In this document: positions 1 through 8,776 of the stretch, one piece after another
Layout: every line of letters starts with the position of its first letter
Position numbering within the stretch: position 1 is the first letter of the stretch
NCBI GenBank assembly: GCA_011389535.1
Contig: JAABUE010000006.1
Coordinates: 1 to 42,670, forward strand
Direction: 5' to 3'
DNA length: 42,670 nt
From: Anaerolineales bacterium
Lineage (GTDB): Bacteria; Chloroflexota; Anaerolineae; Anaerolineales; Villigracilaceae
Notes under the pieces: generated by a model
Told to the model about the DNA's origin: nothing
The model's database searches: none
What the model saw: the letters and a program-made list of their open reading frames with translations, nothing else
Made by a program: the position numbers and the translations under genes

Positions 1-59
1 GACTGCATCCAGGTGTTATCGGCAGAGCGAAAATCTTAAGTGACTTTAAATTTATGATT

Positions 60-308
60 CTAATAGGATCCTATCCCGGCTCCGCACTGCGGGCAATGGG
101 TCCAGCCGTCCTGTAAGCCTGCCCCGCAGTTAGAACAAAAATGCTTCAGCTCGGGACTATCAACCTGTTCCCGTTTCTCGGATGATGGATTCGCACCGAA
201 CGCGTTACCCTGCCGATTGGTAGTGATCAGCCAGACGACCAGCGCAACAATACCAACCAGGGGAATCGCAACCAACAGCAGCATGAACAGAAATCCAAAT
301 CCCATCAT
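60..308 (-). CDS. Small membrane protein with C-terminal zinc ribbon
   Basis: An 82-residue protein with one N-terminal membrane helix (about residues 4-28) and a C-terminal zinc ribbon made of two CxxC pairs (CSNCG near residue 58 and CPQCG near residue 72). A GGAG-type ribosome site precedes the first of two adjacent ATG codons. It starts 16 bp after the copper ATPase gene and is probably co-transcribed with it. Such anchored zinc ribbons are common and mostly uncharacterised. A metal-related role is only inferred from the neighbour. Confidence 0.7.
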   Translation of the reverse strand: MMGFGFLFMLLLVAIPLVGIVALVVWLITTNRQGNAFGANPSSEKREQVDSPELKHFCSNCGAGLQDGWTHCPQCGAGIGSY

Positions 309-324
309 TTTGAAAACTCCTTGT

Positions 325-2577
325 TTATGTAGTCAAAGTCGTCCGCCGCAGTAACTGGGCGTTGATTGCGACAATGATCGTGCTCAACGACATGAACAGC
401 GCGCCTACCGCAGGCGAGAGCAGAATGCCCCAGGGAGCCAGCACGCCTGCCGCCAAGGGCAGAGCGACGATGTTGTAGCCCGCCGCCCACCACAGGTTCT
501 GGATCATCTTACGGTAGCTGGCGCGGCTCAGTGTGAAGATCTTGACCACGTCCAACGGGTTGCTCTGGACCAGGATCAGCCCGGCCGATTCGATCGCCAC
601 GTCTGTACCGCCGCCGATGGCGATGCCCACATCGGCGCGGGTGAGAGCCGGCGCGTCATTGACACCGTCGCCGACCATCGCCACATGCTTGCCCTCCTTT
701 TGGAGTTCAACAATCTTCTGGTCTTTATGCTCCGGCAGCACTTCGGCGAAGACATGGTCGATGCCCAGCTCTTTGGCGACCGCTTCAGCCACGGGACGGC
801 TGTCGCCGGTCAGCATGGCGACTTCAATGCCCATCTCGTGCAGGCGCTGCACAGCCCGTTTGCTCTCCGGGCGGACTACGTCCGCCACAGCAAAGGCGGC
901 CACGATTTCTTTGTCGTTGGCCAGATAGATGACCGATTGGGCTTTATCGCCGGATGTCTGTGCAAAGGATGCGAGTCCATCTGATGGCTTCAGGTCTAGC
1001 ATTTCCAGCAGGCGCGGGCCGCCCACGTAGACGCTTTTGCCGTCCTGTTTGGCTTGCACGCCGCGCCCTTTCAAGGCGGAGAATTCGCTGATCTGGGGCA
1101 GTTGAAGCCCGCGTTCCTGTGCGGCGCGGCGGACCGCCTGGGCGATCGGGTGTTCGGAATCGCCTTCGATCGCAGCGGCCAGCGCCAGGGCTTCATCCTC
1201 TTTCCAGCCGCCTGCAATTTCTTGATCTACCACCCCAAACCTGCCTTCGGTCAGCGTGCCGGTCTTGTCGAAGACGACCACGTCAATGTCACGCGCAGCT
1301 TCCAGAGCCAGGCGGTCGCGCACCAGGATGCCATTGCTGGCGCCCATCGCGGTCGTGATCGCCACAACCAGCGGAACTGCCAGCCCCAGGGCATGCGGGC
1401 AGGCGATCACCAGCACGGTCACAACCCGCTTTAGCACTTCGACGTCGAACCCGACGGCGATGATCCATGCGACCATCGTCAGGGCTGCAACAGCCAGGGC
1501 GATGTAAAACAGCCAGCCGGCAGCTTTGTCGGCCAGCACCTGTGTCTTGGACTTCGACTGCTGGGCCTGCTCCACCAGGCGCATGATGCCCGCCAGGGCG
1601 GTCTCATCCCCGGTGGCGGTGACGCGTATCCGCAGGCTGCCGTCGCCATTGATCGACCCGGCGATCACGTTCGAGCCCGGCTCTTTGTCCACCGGGCGGG
1701 ATTCACCGGTGATCATGGATTCATTCACGCTGGATTCGCCCTCGGCTACTTCCCCGTCAGCCGGGACGCTGGCTCCTGGCCGGACCAGGAGCAGGTCTCC
1801 CGTCCGAAGCGAGGCGGCTGGGACCGTCTCGATGGATCCGTCCCCCTTGATCCTTTCCGCCTCGTCGGGCATCAATTTGGCCAGTTCGTTCAATGCGCCT
1901 GAAGCCTGTCGCACAGAGCGCATTTCCAGCCAGTGGCCAAGCAGCATGATGTCGATCAGCGTGACCAGTTCCCAGAAGAAGCCTTCGCCGATCGCGGTCA
2001 GTTGCGCCAGCACGCTGTAGACAAAGGCAACCGAAATCGCCAGCGAGATGAGCGTCATCATGCCGGGCTTGCGGTTACGGATCTCCGGGACGGCCATTTG
2101 CAGGAAGGGCACGCCGCCATAACCAAAGATGACCAGTGAGAAGGCAAAGGCGATCCATTCGCTGCCGGGGAAGGCTGGCACGCTGAAACCCAGCCAGCGT
2201 TGGAGCATTTCGCTGTAGAGAAGGACGGGAATGCTTAGCAACAGACTCCACCAGAAACGCGTGCGGAACATCGTCTCGTGCCCTGTGTGGTCCGTGCCGT
2301 GGGCGGCGTGTCCTTCATGAGCAGCATTTTCTTCGCGAACGCCATGTCCTTCATGGACGGTATGTCCACCGTGAACAGCTTTCTCTTCAAGGTTCGCCGC
2401 TTGCTCATGCAGCTCGTGCTCGGAGTGATCCATAGGTTCGTGATGTCCGGCGTGATCGGAGTGAGACTCGTGTTTATCCTGATCCGTTGGCCCCTTTTGC
2501 ATTTCGTGCGCAGAGTGATCCATACGGTGATCACGATGTTCAGATGAATCTTGTTGCGTGGATTTACCGTTTTTCAT
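325..2577 (-). CDS. copB: Copper-translocating P1B-type ATPase, CopB-like
   Basis: A 750-residue heavy-metal transporting P-type ATPase that would export copper (or silver) from the cytoplasm. Residues 1-100 are extremely rich in His, Asp, Glu and Met and replace the usual CxxC metal-binding domains. The actuator TGES is at 290-293, the intramembrane metal motif CPH at 393-395, the phosphorylation site DKTGTLT at 437-443, the HP motif near 474 and GDGVNDAP at 636-643. CPH together with a His-rich N-terminus is typical of the CopB (P1B-3) group rather than CPC-type CopA. The start follows an AGGAGAAAGGA ribosome site. A palindromic operator lies 87 bp upstream. The kinase/regulator pair lies upstream on the same strand. 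Confidence 0.93.
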   Translation of the reverse strand: MKNGKSTQQDSSEHRDHRMDHSAHEMQKGPTDQDKHESHSDHAGHHEPMDHSEHELHEQAANLEEKAVHGGHTVHEGHGVREENAAHEGHAAHGTDHTGHETMFRTRFWWSLLLSIPVLLYSEMLQRWLGFSVPAFPGSEWIAFAFSLVIFGYGGVPFLQMAVPEIRNRKPGMMTLISLAISVAFVYSVLAQLTAIGEGFFWELVTLIDIMLLGHWLEMRSVRQASGALNELAKLMPDEAERIKGDGSIETVPAASLRTGDLLLVRPGASVPADGEVAEGESSVNESMITGESRPVDKEPGSNVIAGSINGDGSLRIRVTATGDETALAGIMRLVEQAQQSKSKTQVLADKAAGWLFYIALAVAALTMVAWIIAVGFDVEVLKRVVTVLVIACPHALGLAVPLVVAITTAMGASNGILVRDRLALEAARDIDVVVFDKTGTLTEGRFGVVDQEIAGGWKEDEALALAAAIEGDSEHPIAQAVRRAAQERGLQLPQISEFSALKGRGVQAKQDGKSVYVGGPRLLEMLDLKPSDGLASFAQTSGDKAQSVIYLANDKEIVAAFAVADVVRPESKRAVQRLHEMGIEVAMLTGDSRPVAEAVAKELGIDHVFAEVLPEHKDQKIVELQKEGKHVAMVGDGVNDAPALTRADVGIAIGGGTDVAIESAGLILVQSNPLDVVKIFTLSRASYRKMIQNLWWAAGYNIVALPLAAGVLAPWGILLSPAVGALFMSLSTIIVAINAQLLRRTTLTT

Positions 2578-2619
2578 AACAATAACGATCCTTTCTCCTC
2601 ATATCTTTTTAAAAGTTTA

Positions 2620-2636
2620 GGGCTTATATAAAGCCC
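2620..2636. promoter_or_regulatory. GGGCTT-ATATA-AAGCCC palindrome before copB
   Basis: A perfect 6-bp inverted repeat around an AT-rich centre, 43-59 bp upstream of the copB start. It could be a second operator or include the promoter -10 (TATATA). Its function is not determined. Confidence 0.35.
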
Positions 2637-2663
2637 TTCCAAGCGGTTTTGCGCCTATCTCGA

Positions 2664-2683
2664 TATAAGCAAAATGGCCTATA
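2664..2683 (-). promoter_or_regulatory. Shared palindromic operator, copy A (copB)
   Basis: In gene direction the site reads TATAGGCCATTTTGCTTATA. It belongs to a family of four near-palindromes (consensus YATAGGCMAWWTTGCYTATA, 7-bp arms about a 6-bp centre) placed upstream of copper and redox genes in this window. A degenerate half-site (GCGCCTAT on the plus strand) follows at 2651-2658. Confidence 0.6.
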
Positions 2684-2757
2684 CCATCCAGTGTAGGTCA
2701 TCTCGTTACATTGTTTCGATCCTCTGAGAGTTTTCCTGGTAGTACCGTGGAAAAGAC

Positions 2758-2775
2758 AAAGAATCTTTATTCTTT
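2758..2775 (-). terminator. Weak AT-rich hairpin after kinase gene
   Basis: AAAGAAT and ATTCTTT form a 7-bp stem with a 4-nt loop just beyond the kinase stop codon, followed on the minus strand by a T-rich stretch. It may be a weak terminator between the kinase gene and copB. Confidence 0.3.
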
Positions 2776-2784
2776 TTATGCTGA

Positions 2785-4512
2785 TTACGATGTTTGTGGT
2801 AACTGGATAGTCAGGTGCGTACCCTTGCCTGGCGTAGAGCGAATGTTCAGGCGGGCTCCGATCAAGTCGGCTCGCTCATACATCCCGAGCAGTCCAAAGT
2901 GACCGGATGGGGCAAAGTCGGCGGGCGTATTAGGTGCTTCGAAACCGACACCATCGTCGATGACCTGCATCTCTATCTTATCATGGTTGAAATTAATGCC
3001 CAGCACCACATGGGAGGCTCGGGCATGCCGGGCCGCATTATTCAAGGCCTCCTGCGCCATCCGGTAGAGCGCCAGCTCGACCACGCCAGTCAGGCGTTTT
3101 TCGTTTCCCTGTTTCCGGAATGTCATTTTTACGTTTGATGCGTCTTCCATCTCTCGTGCCAGCATTTCCAGCGCTGTCACCAGCCCCAAGTCTTCAAGGT
3201 AGACCGGGCGCAGTGCCCGCGTCATGCGGCGCAGGTTTTCGATGGTCTGTTCGGCGATGGTTTCGAGTTCATGCAAGGACAATCGGGATGCTTCGTCCGC
3301 GGCATTCTTTTGCGCCAACTGGACCCGCTGCTTGAGACCGATGATCGATTGCAAGGTATCATCATGCAATTCGCGTGCCAGGCGGCGGCGTTCTTCCTCC
3401 TGGGCATCGGTGATGACCCCAATATAGTCTCGCAGGCTGCGTTGGGCGGCCTGGACCTTCTGCGCCATGTGTACCAACCCGGCCTGCAGGTAGCGGATCT
3501 CGGCTATCCCGCCAACCGGCTCTTCGATTTCGCTCGCATCGCCCCAGGCCAACAAAGCTGACTTTTTCTCAAGCTTACGCAGCGGTTGGACGATCTGACG
3601 GGCGCCAAACCACAGGCCGGCAAGTGTAATCAAGAGTAATGGCACTAACACCAGCGGTGCAACCTGGGTGTTTGTCAGGATCGGGGTAGCAACCGCCTGC
3701 CAGGGTTCTTCCATGACCAGCGCCCATTGCAGCTGTTGAACCCCGCTGTAAGAGACAACGTGCTCAAGTCCTTGATCCTGCATATAAAAAGTGCCGCTAA
3801 AACCCTGCAATGCTTCCTCCACCCCCGGGTGATTGGCAGGTTCAACCCCATAACCATCCGAACCGCTCTGATACACCACCACATGCTCGCTGTTGACGAT
3901 AAACACCCTGGTTTCACGCTCTCCAGGCAACACGTTGGTGACGATGTGTCCGGCCAGGGCTTCGGCAGAAATCCCACCAACGGCGACCAGTCCTCCGTTC
4001 AGGGAAGACGCGCTCACCAGCACCGCCGGGATGTCGTTCAGCATCCATTCGATGACCTTCCCTGTTTCATTACTGCTCTGGACAAAGTCAATAAAGTCAG
4101 GTTGTGATGCAAGCAACTCCCAATTCAGGCCAGCATCCGGCGTACTGGTAAGCAATTCCCCGTCGGATGAGAATAATGCCAAGCCAAGATCGAAATCAGG
4201 GGCAAGGAAATCGTACGAAGCCAGCACCTCCCGGCCAATAGTTTCGTCATCACCGCCCCGCAGCGCCAGGCCACGGATCGCCGCGATCCGATGATGGACT
4301 TCCGTGCTCAAGGCTCCGGCTGCTGCCCGTACGGCCAGCTCATCCCGATCCCCGACCATCTCCCGCATAGCTCGCTGGTGCAGCCAGGTGCTGCCCAGCG
4401 CAAAGACCAGCACCAGCAGCGCCAAAGGCAGGATGATCACGCCCAGCAACTGCAGCGTGGAACCCTGCCATAATATCTTAAAGTTTAATGCGGGAAACTT
4501 GCCCTGCCGCAT
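2785..4512 (-). CDS. NarL-family sensor histidine kinase with extracytoplasmic sensor
   Basis: A 575-residue membrane histidine kinase. Membrane helices lie at about 20-42 and 284-303 and flank an extracytoplasmic sensor region of about 240 residues, which looks Cache-like. A HAMP-like linker follows, then a HisKA_3 dimerisation domain with the phosphoacceptor His near residue 383 in RRLARELHDDT. The HATPase_c domain has its N-box in QEALNNAARHA and its G-box in DDGVGF. It starts 5 bp after the response regulator gene and the two should form a pair. The signal is unknown. The location between copB and the CuA cluster suggests a metal or redox cue (inference). Confidence 0.9.
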   Translation of the reverse strand: MRQGKFPALNFKILWQGSTLQLLGVIILPLALLVLVFALGSTWLHQRAMREMVGDRDELAVRAAAGALSTEVHHRIAAIRGLALRGGDDETIGREVLASYDFLAPDFDLGLALFSSDGELLTSTPDAGLNWELLASQPDFIDFVQSSNETGKVIEWMLNDIPAVLVSASSLNGGLVAVGGISAEALAGHIVTNVLPGERETRVFIVNSEHVVVYQSGSDGYGVEPANHPGVEEALQGFSGTFYMQDQGLEHVVSYSGVQQLQWALVMEEPWQAVATPILTNTQVAPLVLVPLLLITLAGLWFGARQIVQPLRKLEKKSALLAWGDASEIEEPVGGIAEIRYLQAGLVHMAQKVQAAQRSLRDYIGVITDAQEEERRRLARELHDDTLQSIIGLKQRVQLAQKNAADEASRLSLHELETIAEQTIENLRRMTRALRPVYLEDLGLVTALEMLAREMEDASNVKMTFRKQGNEKRLTGVVELALYRMAQEALNNAARHARASHVVLGINFNHDKIEMQVIDDGVGFEAPNTPADFAPSGHFGLLGMYERADLIGARLNIRSTPGKGTHLTIQLPQTS

Positions 4513-4517
4513 TCCGG

Positions 4518-5183
4518 TTACTCTTCCGGAAGCGTGCCGGTGTTTTGCGAAATCCAGCCCAGAGAAACCGCTCGCATTACCGCTTCAGTGCGGCTGCTGG
4601 CCTGCAGCTTGTCGAACACGTGCGCCAGGTGGCCCTGCACGGTGCGGTCGCTAATGCCCAGTTGCACACCAATCGCCTTATTGGTGAAGCCCTTTGCCAC
4701 CAGGTGCAGCACTTCCATCTCCCGTTCCGTCGGCTGAATCACCGGCTGTGTCTCGGATTTGTTGAAAAGTTGCGCCATCAGCGCCCCGGTCACAGACGGG
4801 TCGAGCACTGATTTGCCGGCATGCACATCTCGTACGGCCTGGATAATATCATCCGGAGAGGCAGTTTTAAGAACATAGCCGTTTGCCCCGGCCTGCAGGA
4901 CTGCCATTACGTAGGGATCATCATTGTACGCGGTCAGGATCAGGATACCGACCTCCCGGGCATTGGCTTTGGCCCAGTGAGTGACCTCGATCCCGGTCGC
5001 TTTCGGCATCTGGATGTCCAGCACCGCCACGTCCGGACGTTCGGCCTGGATCAGCGCCTTGGCCTGCTCGCCGTCTTCGGCCTCACCAACAATTTCGATA
5101 TCCGGAGCCGATTCCAGGAACTGACGGATGCCTGCCCGGACGATGATATGGTCATCGGCGATCAATGCGCGAATTTTTTTCAT
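4518..5183 (-). CDS. NarL/FixJ-type response regulator
   Basis: A 221-residue response regulator with an N-terminal receiver domain (acidic pair in IADDH, phosphoacceptor Asp in VAVLDIQMP, Lys in GYVLKTA) and a C-terminal LuxR-type HTH (TEREMEVLHLVAKGFTNKAI). The ATG at 5183 is preferred because an AGGA ribosome site precedes it and the receiver fold begins there. The longer frame back to 5282 would overlap the upstream gene. It is paired with the kinase downstream. LuxR-type regulators bind short palindromes, so it is one candidate for the shared operator family here. Confidence 0.92.
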   Translation of the reverse strand: MKKIRALIADDHIIVRAGIRQFLESAPDIEIVGEAEDGEQAKALIQAERPDVAVLDIQMPKATGIEVTHWAKANAREVGILILTAYNDDPYVMAVLQAGANGYVLKTASPDDIIQAVRDVHAGKSVLDPSVTGALMAQLFNKSETQPVIQPTEREMEVLHLVAKGFTNKAIGVQLGISDRTVQGHLAHVFDKLQASSRTEAVMRAVSLGWISQNTGTLPEE

Positions 5184-5194
5184 AAAATTCCTAT

Positions 5195-5872
5195 CTAACC
5201 TGAAAACGCCTCGTCCAGGTATGGAAATACAAACCAGACCAGTCCCAACCCGGCCAGCAGCCCGGTGATAATACGCAGCCACGCGTTGAACGAGCCGAGC
5301 GCATCTCCGGTGTAAAAGTCCGTAGAAAAGGCTAAATTAGTCATATTTGCCAGCCACAGGTTTGTGTCGCGAAAGCCCTGTCCGATCCCGGCCAGGTCAC
5401 TGAGGAAGTGCGTGGTGCCATCCAGCACCATCGGGAGCAGGAACAATACCAGCCCCCACCAGGGCAGACTTTTTAACCGGCGGCGGAGCGGGTACCAAAC
5501 CAGCCCGAAGAGCCAGACCCCGCCGTAGAATGAGATCATCCTGTCAGACCAGGCTACCTTCCAGCCCAGCGCTGCCGTGCCGGTGAACTTGCGCAATAGC
5601 ATCGGGTTGATCGTATCTATCCAGGCAGACTGGATCTCAGCCAGGGAATAGTTCATTTTAGGCCCAAACAGGAAGTACGAGCGCTCAGGTAGCTGGTGGC
5701 AGAAGAAAGAGTAGACGAAGTATATCGCATTTGCCGGGCCATCCCAACCCAGGCGCGCGAAGAGCGGCGCCAGGAACGGGGTCCAGACCCACAGGCCGTA
5801 GACGGCGATAAACACCAGAAACCAGTTCTGTGCCAACCCACCAGTTGAAGCAGTCGGAGCGCTACGGTTCAT
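5195..5872 (-). CDS. DUF2085 family membrane protein
   Basis: About 225 residues with several hydrophobic helices and the FFCHQLPERSYFLFG signature of DUF2085 proteins, whose role is unknown. The ATG at 5872 (MNRSAP) lies 1 bp after the terminal stop of the putative selenoprotein (TGA-T-ATG). That spacing is typical of translational coupling and favours this start over the TTG at 5905. It is the last gene of the copper/Fe-S run. Confidence 0.8.
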   Translation of the reverse strand: MNRSAPTASTGGLAQNWFLVFIAVYGLWVWTPFLAPLFARLGWDGPANAIYFVYSFFCHQLPERSYFLFGPKMNYSLAEIQSAWIDTINPMLLRKFTGTAALGWKVAWSDRMISFYGGVWLFGLVWYPLRRRLKSLPWWGLVLFLLPMVLDGTTHFLSDLAGIGQGFRDTNLWLANMTNLAFSTDFYTGDALGSFNAWLRIITGLLAGLGLVWFVFPYLDEAFSG

Positions 5873-5873
5873 A

Positions 5874-6344
5874 TCAGGGGATCCAGTTGGATAACACCGC
5901 CACAACCTTATTTGGCTGGGCGGGGTCGTTCGTTTGCAGGTGGACAGCGAAGTCGTGCGGGCCGCCCATCCCTTCGTGCATCATAAAGACAGATGATTGA
6001 ATGGTGGTGCTTTCACCGGGCTGGAGGACCATCGAACCGATGGCCAGGCTGGGAGGTCAGCACCCCTCGCGCACTTCGATATACGGCTCTTCCCGGAATC
6101 GCAACGTGCCATCCCCAGTGTTCGTCACTTTAACCGCAAATGTCAGGTTTGTTTCCAACTTGACATCGCCATAATCGATCACTTCCTGGTCCACTGCAAG
6201 TGTGGGGGTCCCGCCGCCATCACCGCTGCCAAAGGCGATGAACAGGGCAGCCGCAATCAAAAGCAAACCTCCGCCGATCAACAGGATCAACGGGCTAATA
6301 GTCCTTTTTTGCGGCCTTTGCCTGTTCTTGTATTTTTTACTCAT
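5874..6344 (-). CDS. DUF1573-like membrane-anchored protein, putative selenoprotein with in-frame UGA
   Basis: The frame is 156 codons if the UGA at 6057-6059 (codon 96) is read as an amino acid. Residues 18-38 form a membrane anchor. Residues about 52-90 look like a DUF1573 beta-sandwich (DYGDVKLE...VTNTGDGTLRF). The frame then reads EVREGC-UGA-PPSLAIGSMVLQPGE and continues through a Met/His segment, MMHEGMGGPHDF, to a normal stop at 5874. After the UGA 60 more sense codons follow without interruption and keep family-like character. From memory, homologues have CC-P-P here, so the UGA replaces the second Cys. An 8-bp hairpin starts 11 nt after the UGA. The gene overlaps the upstream CuA-cytochrome gene by ATGA. 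A Cu-binding or thiol-redox role is inferred. The alternatives are a nonsense mutation or a base-call error. Confidence 0.72.
6027..6045 (-). promoter_or_regulatory. Candidate bacterial SECIS hairpin
   Basis: On the coding strand GGCCAUCG and CGAUGGUC form an 8-bp stem (one G-U pair) around a GUU loop. The hairpin begins 12 nt after the in-frame UGA and its loop G is nucleotide 20 after the UGA. In the known E. coli fdhF element the minimal hairpin also starts about 11 nt after UGA and needs a loop guanine. The element lies inside the coding sequence (LAIGSMV), as expected for bacteria. Confidence 0.55.
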
Positions 6345-7342
6345 TTAGGGACCTCCTCGAATTGGAATGTGTACAGATAACTGACCAGCGCCCAGGTCTG
6401 GTCTTCGGTAAAAATGACGCCCCACATCGGCATGCCGGTGCCCATGCCGCCCCGGATGATCTTGCCCTGCAGGAGCGCCGGAGCGGCAGACAATATTTGC
6501 TCCGGATTGGTAAAGTCAGCGGGGCTGACAATCTGATGGCCGGAGGACATACCGCCCGCTTCGTCCTGGATGTTGACCTGCTCACCGCTAAAGACGCCAT
6601 CCCCGCCCCCTGACTCCCCGTGGCAGGCGGCGCAGTTTTGTGCATAGAGTTCTCGTGCTATGGACAGAGCTTCTGGCGTGGTATTCGAACCCCAGATGTA
6701 AGCGACCGCATTCCAGAGCTGCTGGTCGGAATAAGATCCCAGTTCCGGATCATCCCGCAGATCCTGCCAGGCCTGCTCGGGGCTGTGGGAGCGGTAGTAA
6801 TCGGGGGATAGGTAGGTTGGTAAATTGGTAATGGATAATTGATCGAATAATTTCCTGCCCCTCAAGGCAGATGGTTGTTCTTCCGAGACGGTTTCAGCTT
6901 CCCGGGGAGCGTCGATATCCAGGCCAAGCTGCGCGTAGAGCGGCGGAGTGACAGTTTGCTCCGGTGCGTCTCCCGTGACCGTGATCGTGCCGCGCATGCG
7001 CCAGTGGTTCGCTCCGCACCAGCGGGTGCAGTAGAAGGTATACGTGCCGGGCTGGTCAAAATTCAGGGTGATATCCGCTATCTCGCCAGGTTTGACATCC
7101 ACGGCGGGCTGGCCGCTCTGGCCGATGGCGAAGCCGTGCATCACATCGTCGGAGGTCAGGCGCAGGCGCAGGGGTTGGTTGATTGCAATCGTAAGGTCGC
7201 CAGGCATCCAGCCGCCTGCTTCGGGCATGCGGGCGTGCAGGGTAATGCTATCCAGCCTTCCAAACCACCAGGCAAAGCCGATCGTGAAAGTACCGCCCAG
7301 GATCAAAACGACGGCGAAGATGCGAGCAAACGTCTCTTTCAT
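6341..7342 (-). CDS. CuA cupredoxin-cytochrome c fusion (oxidase subunit II-like)
   Basis: A 333-residue protein with one N-terminal membrane helix (about 8-28). The cupredoxin domain carries a full CuA-type ligand set: H69, then C105-x3-C109-x3-H113-x2-M116 in CTRWCGANHWRM. A class I cytochrome c domain follows with CAACH at 237-241 and a candidate axial Met in GMGTGMPMWG near residue 300. The layout matches caa3-type oxidase subunit II, but the usual N-terminal membrane hairpin is reduced to one helix and no oxidase subunit I is in the window. It overlaps its upstream and downstream genes by 4 bp each. It probably transfers electrons outside the membrane. Confidence 0.88.
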   Translation of the reverse strand: MKETFARIFAVVLILGGTFTIGFAWWFGRLDSITLHARMPEAGGWMPGDLTIAINQPLRLRLTSDDVMHGFAIGQSGQPAVDVKPGEIADITLNFDQPGTYTFYCTRWCGANHWRMRGTITVTGDAPEQTVTPPLYAQLGLDIDAPREAETVSEEQPSALRGRKLFDQLSITNLPTYLSPDYYRSHSPEQAWQDLRDDPELGSYSDQQLWNAVAYIWGSNTTPEALSIARELYAQNCAACHGESGGGDGVFSGEQVNIQDEAGGMSSGHQIVSPADFTNPEQILSAAPALLQGKIIRGGMGTGMPMWGVIFTEDQTWALVSYLYTFQFEEVPK

Positions 7343-8754
7343 GCAACCAGTAATCCCATCAGGATCAGGGTGAATGTCAAGCAGAAGATAATCACAGGGG
7401 CGGATAGTTTCATAGCCAGTGTATTAATAGTATTTTCGCTGGCAATCTTGCGCGATGTGATTGCCGCCCAGAGGAAGCCGCCCAGGAGCACACCAACCTG
7501 CAGGAAAGGTGTCAGGCTGGTCAGCCAGGGCGTCCAGCCGATGCCAGCGGTACCGATCAAATTCCAGCCCCAGCCGAACGGATCGGAGAGCGCCGCCAGC
7601 ACGTAGGAGAAGTTGGCAAAGACGAACGATAAGCTAAATGCCACCCAGGCTGACAGGCCGAGCGGGACGAGCGCATATGATTGGGCGATGAATAATTTCT
7701 TGGTCGGCAAGGCTGAACCGGAGAGCTGTATTCCGGTCCAAATCATCAGCCAGAACAGGCCGGGGAGGGCAAGCAGGATCAGGGTCAGGAATGAAGCGGC
7801 GTAGGCCAGCCACGGGAGGCTTCCGACCGAATAAGCTGCCAGTTTGAGCGTTCCCCAGGGTCCCAGCAAAACTGTCGAGTATACAGCGGCAGCGCCCAGC
7901 ATGATGAAGGCCTTGTAGGCTTCGTCCATCTTCCGGACCCGCTCCACTGAAAGATCAGCGCCGAACGAACGAATGTTAATGGCGATGTTGTCGTGCGGGC
8001 ATGTCCGCAGGCACTCCATGCAGGTTCCACAGTAGGTGTTCTTGACCATGCCCGGCGGGAAGACGTCCCACGGGCAGCCGTAGCCGTCGGCGCTGCCGGT
8101 GTAGCAGGTCTTCTCGGTGTGCGCTTTGCAGACGGCGGTATCGACCACCCGCACTTCGACCGGGGCAAGCTGCGAGTACAGCCCGATGAAGCCGCCGACC
8201 GGGCAGAGATAACGACAAAAAGCCCGCCGCTCGAAGACGAGACTTGCGCCGACCGCAACGAACAGAAACGCTGCCAGGACAATGGCGGTGACTTTCGGCT
8301 GGGTCAGGATGACGGTGCTGAACAACGCCACCAGCAGGAACGTCCCGTTTTGCAGCCAAATGTTGCGGAAACGATTGGGCCAGCGGCGGTTGTGTGGTTT
8401 CACCACGGAGCGCACAGAGAACACAGAGTTTTTCTTTTTGTTTTCTCCGTGGTCTCTGTGGTTAATATCATCTGGTCCAAGCAGATTACCGCGTTGGAGC
8501 CATTCTCCCGGCGCCGGGATGGGACAGATGCTGCACCAGCCCCGTCCCAGGAACGGGACGGCTACCAGCATCAGGAGGGCCCACCAGGCGATCCAGACAA
8601 AGACGATCCCGAAGTTACGGCTGCCAACCGGGGTCCCGAACAGACCGGACAGGATCGCTACCAAGAATCCCGCCAGAGCGACAACCATGATCGTGAACTG
8701 CGGCCAGCGGTTCTTCAGGAGGGATTTGATGAGCGGGTAGCGGAGGATGTTCAT
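7339..8754 (-). CDS. Polytopic membrane Fe-S protein of NapH/NosR C-terminal type
   Basis: A 471-residue protein with about six membrane helices and several Cys clusters: CSICP near 74, CRYLCP near 180, a CKAH...TC...GCPW group at about 209-228, and a classical CxxCxxCxxxCP 4Fe-4S motif (CGTCMECLRTCP) near 242-253. NapH, NosR and CcoG families share this architecture and pass electrons across or along the membrane. It overlaps the CuA-cytochrome gene by ATGA. Residues about 97-122 (NHRDHGENKKKNSVF...) are encoded by a palindromic repeat that landed in frame, and they interrupt an otherwise hydrophobic family-like sequence. Confidence 0.87.
   Translation of the reverse strand: MNILRYPLIKSLLKNRWPQFTIMVVALAGFLVAILSGLFGTPVGSRNFGIVFVWIAWWALLMLVAVPFLGRGWCSICPIPAPGEWLQRGNLLGPDDINHRDHGENKKKNSVFSVRSVVKPHNRRWPNRFRNIWLQNGTFLLVALFSTVILTQPKVTAIVLAAFLFVAVGASLVFERRAFCRYLCPVGGFIGLYSQLAPVEVRVVDTAVCKAHTEKTCYTGSADGYGCPWDVFPPGMVKNTYCGTCMECLRTCPHDNIAINIRSFGADLSVERVRKMDEAYKAFIMLGAAAVYSTVLLGPWGTLKLAAYSVGSLPWLAYAASFLTLILLALPGLFWLMIWTGIQLSGSALPTKKLFIAQSYALVPLGLSAWVAFSLSFVFANFSYVLAALSDPFGWGWNLIGTAGIGWTPWLTSLTPFLQVGVLLGGFLWAAITSRKIASENTINTLAMKLSAPVIIFCLTFTLILMGLLVA
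8396..8464. repeat. CACAGAG/CTCCGTGG palindromic repeat inside a coding gene
   Basis: Arms containing CACCACGGAG...CACAGAGAACACAGAG and CTCCGTGGTCTCTGTGG surround a T-rich centre. It is a member of the interspersed 'CACGGAG/ACACAGAG' repeats seen in many environmental genomes (from memory). Here it lies wholly inside the Fe-S protein gene and keeps the frame open. Confidence 0.7.
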
Positions 8755-8776
8755 AGGCTGCGTCTGTTACCGGTAA

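Noticed and set aside
5873-5905. TTG start giving a longer DUF2085 protein
   Set aside because: It would overlap the end of the UGA-containing gene. The ATG 1 bp after that gene's stop is better.
6057-6344. 95-residue protein ending at the UGA as a complete gene
   Set aside because: The sequence after the UGA stays in frame, coding-like and family-like up to the next gene, so a simple C-terminal stop is less likely than readthrough or a base error.
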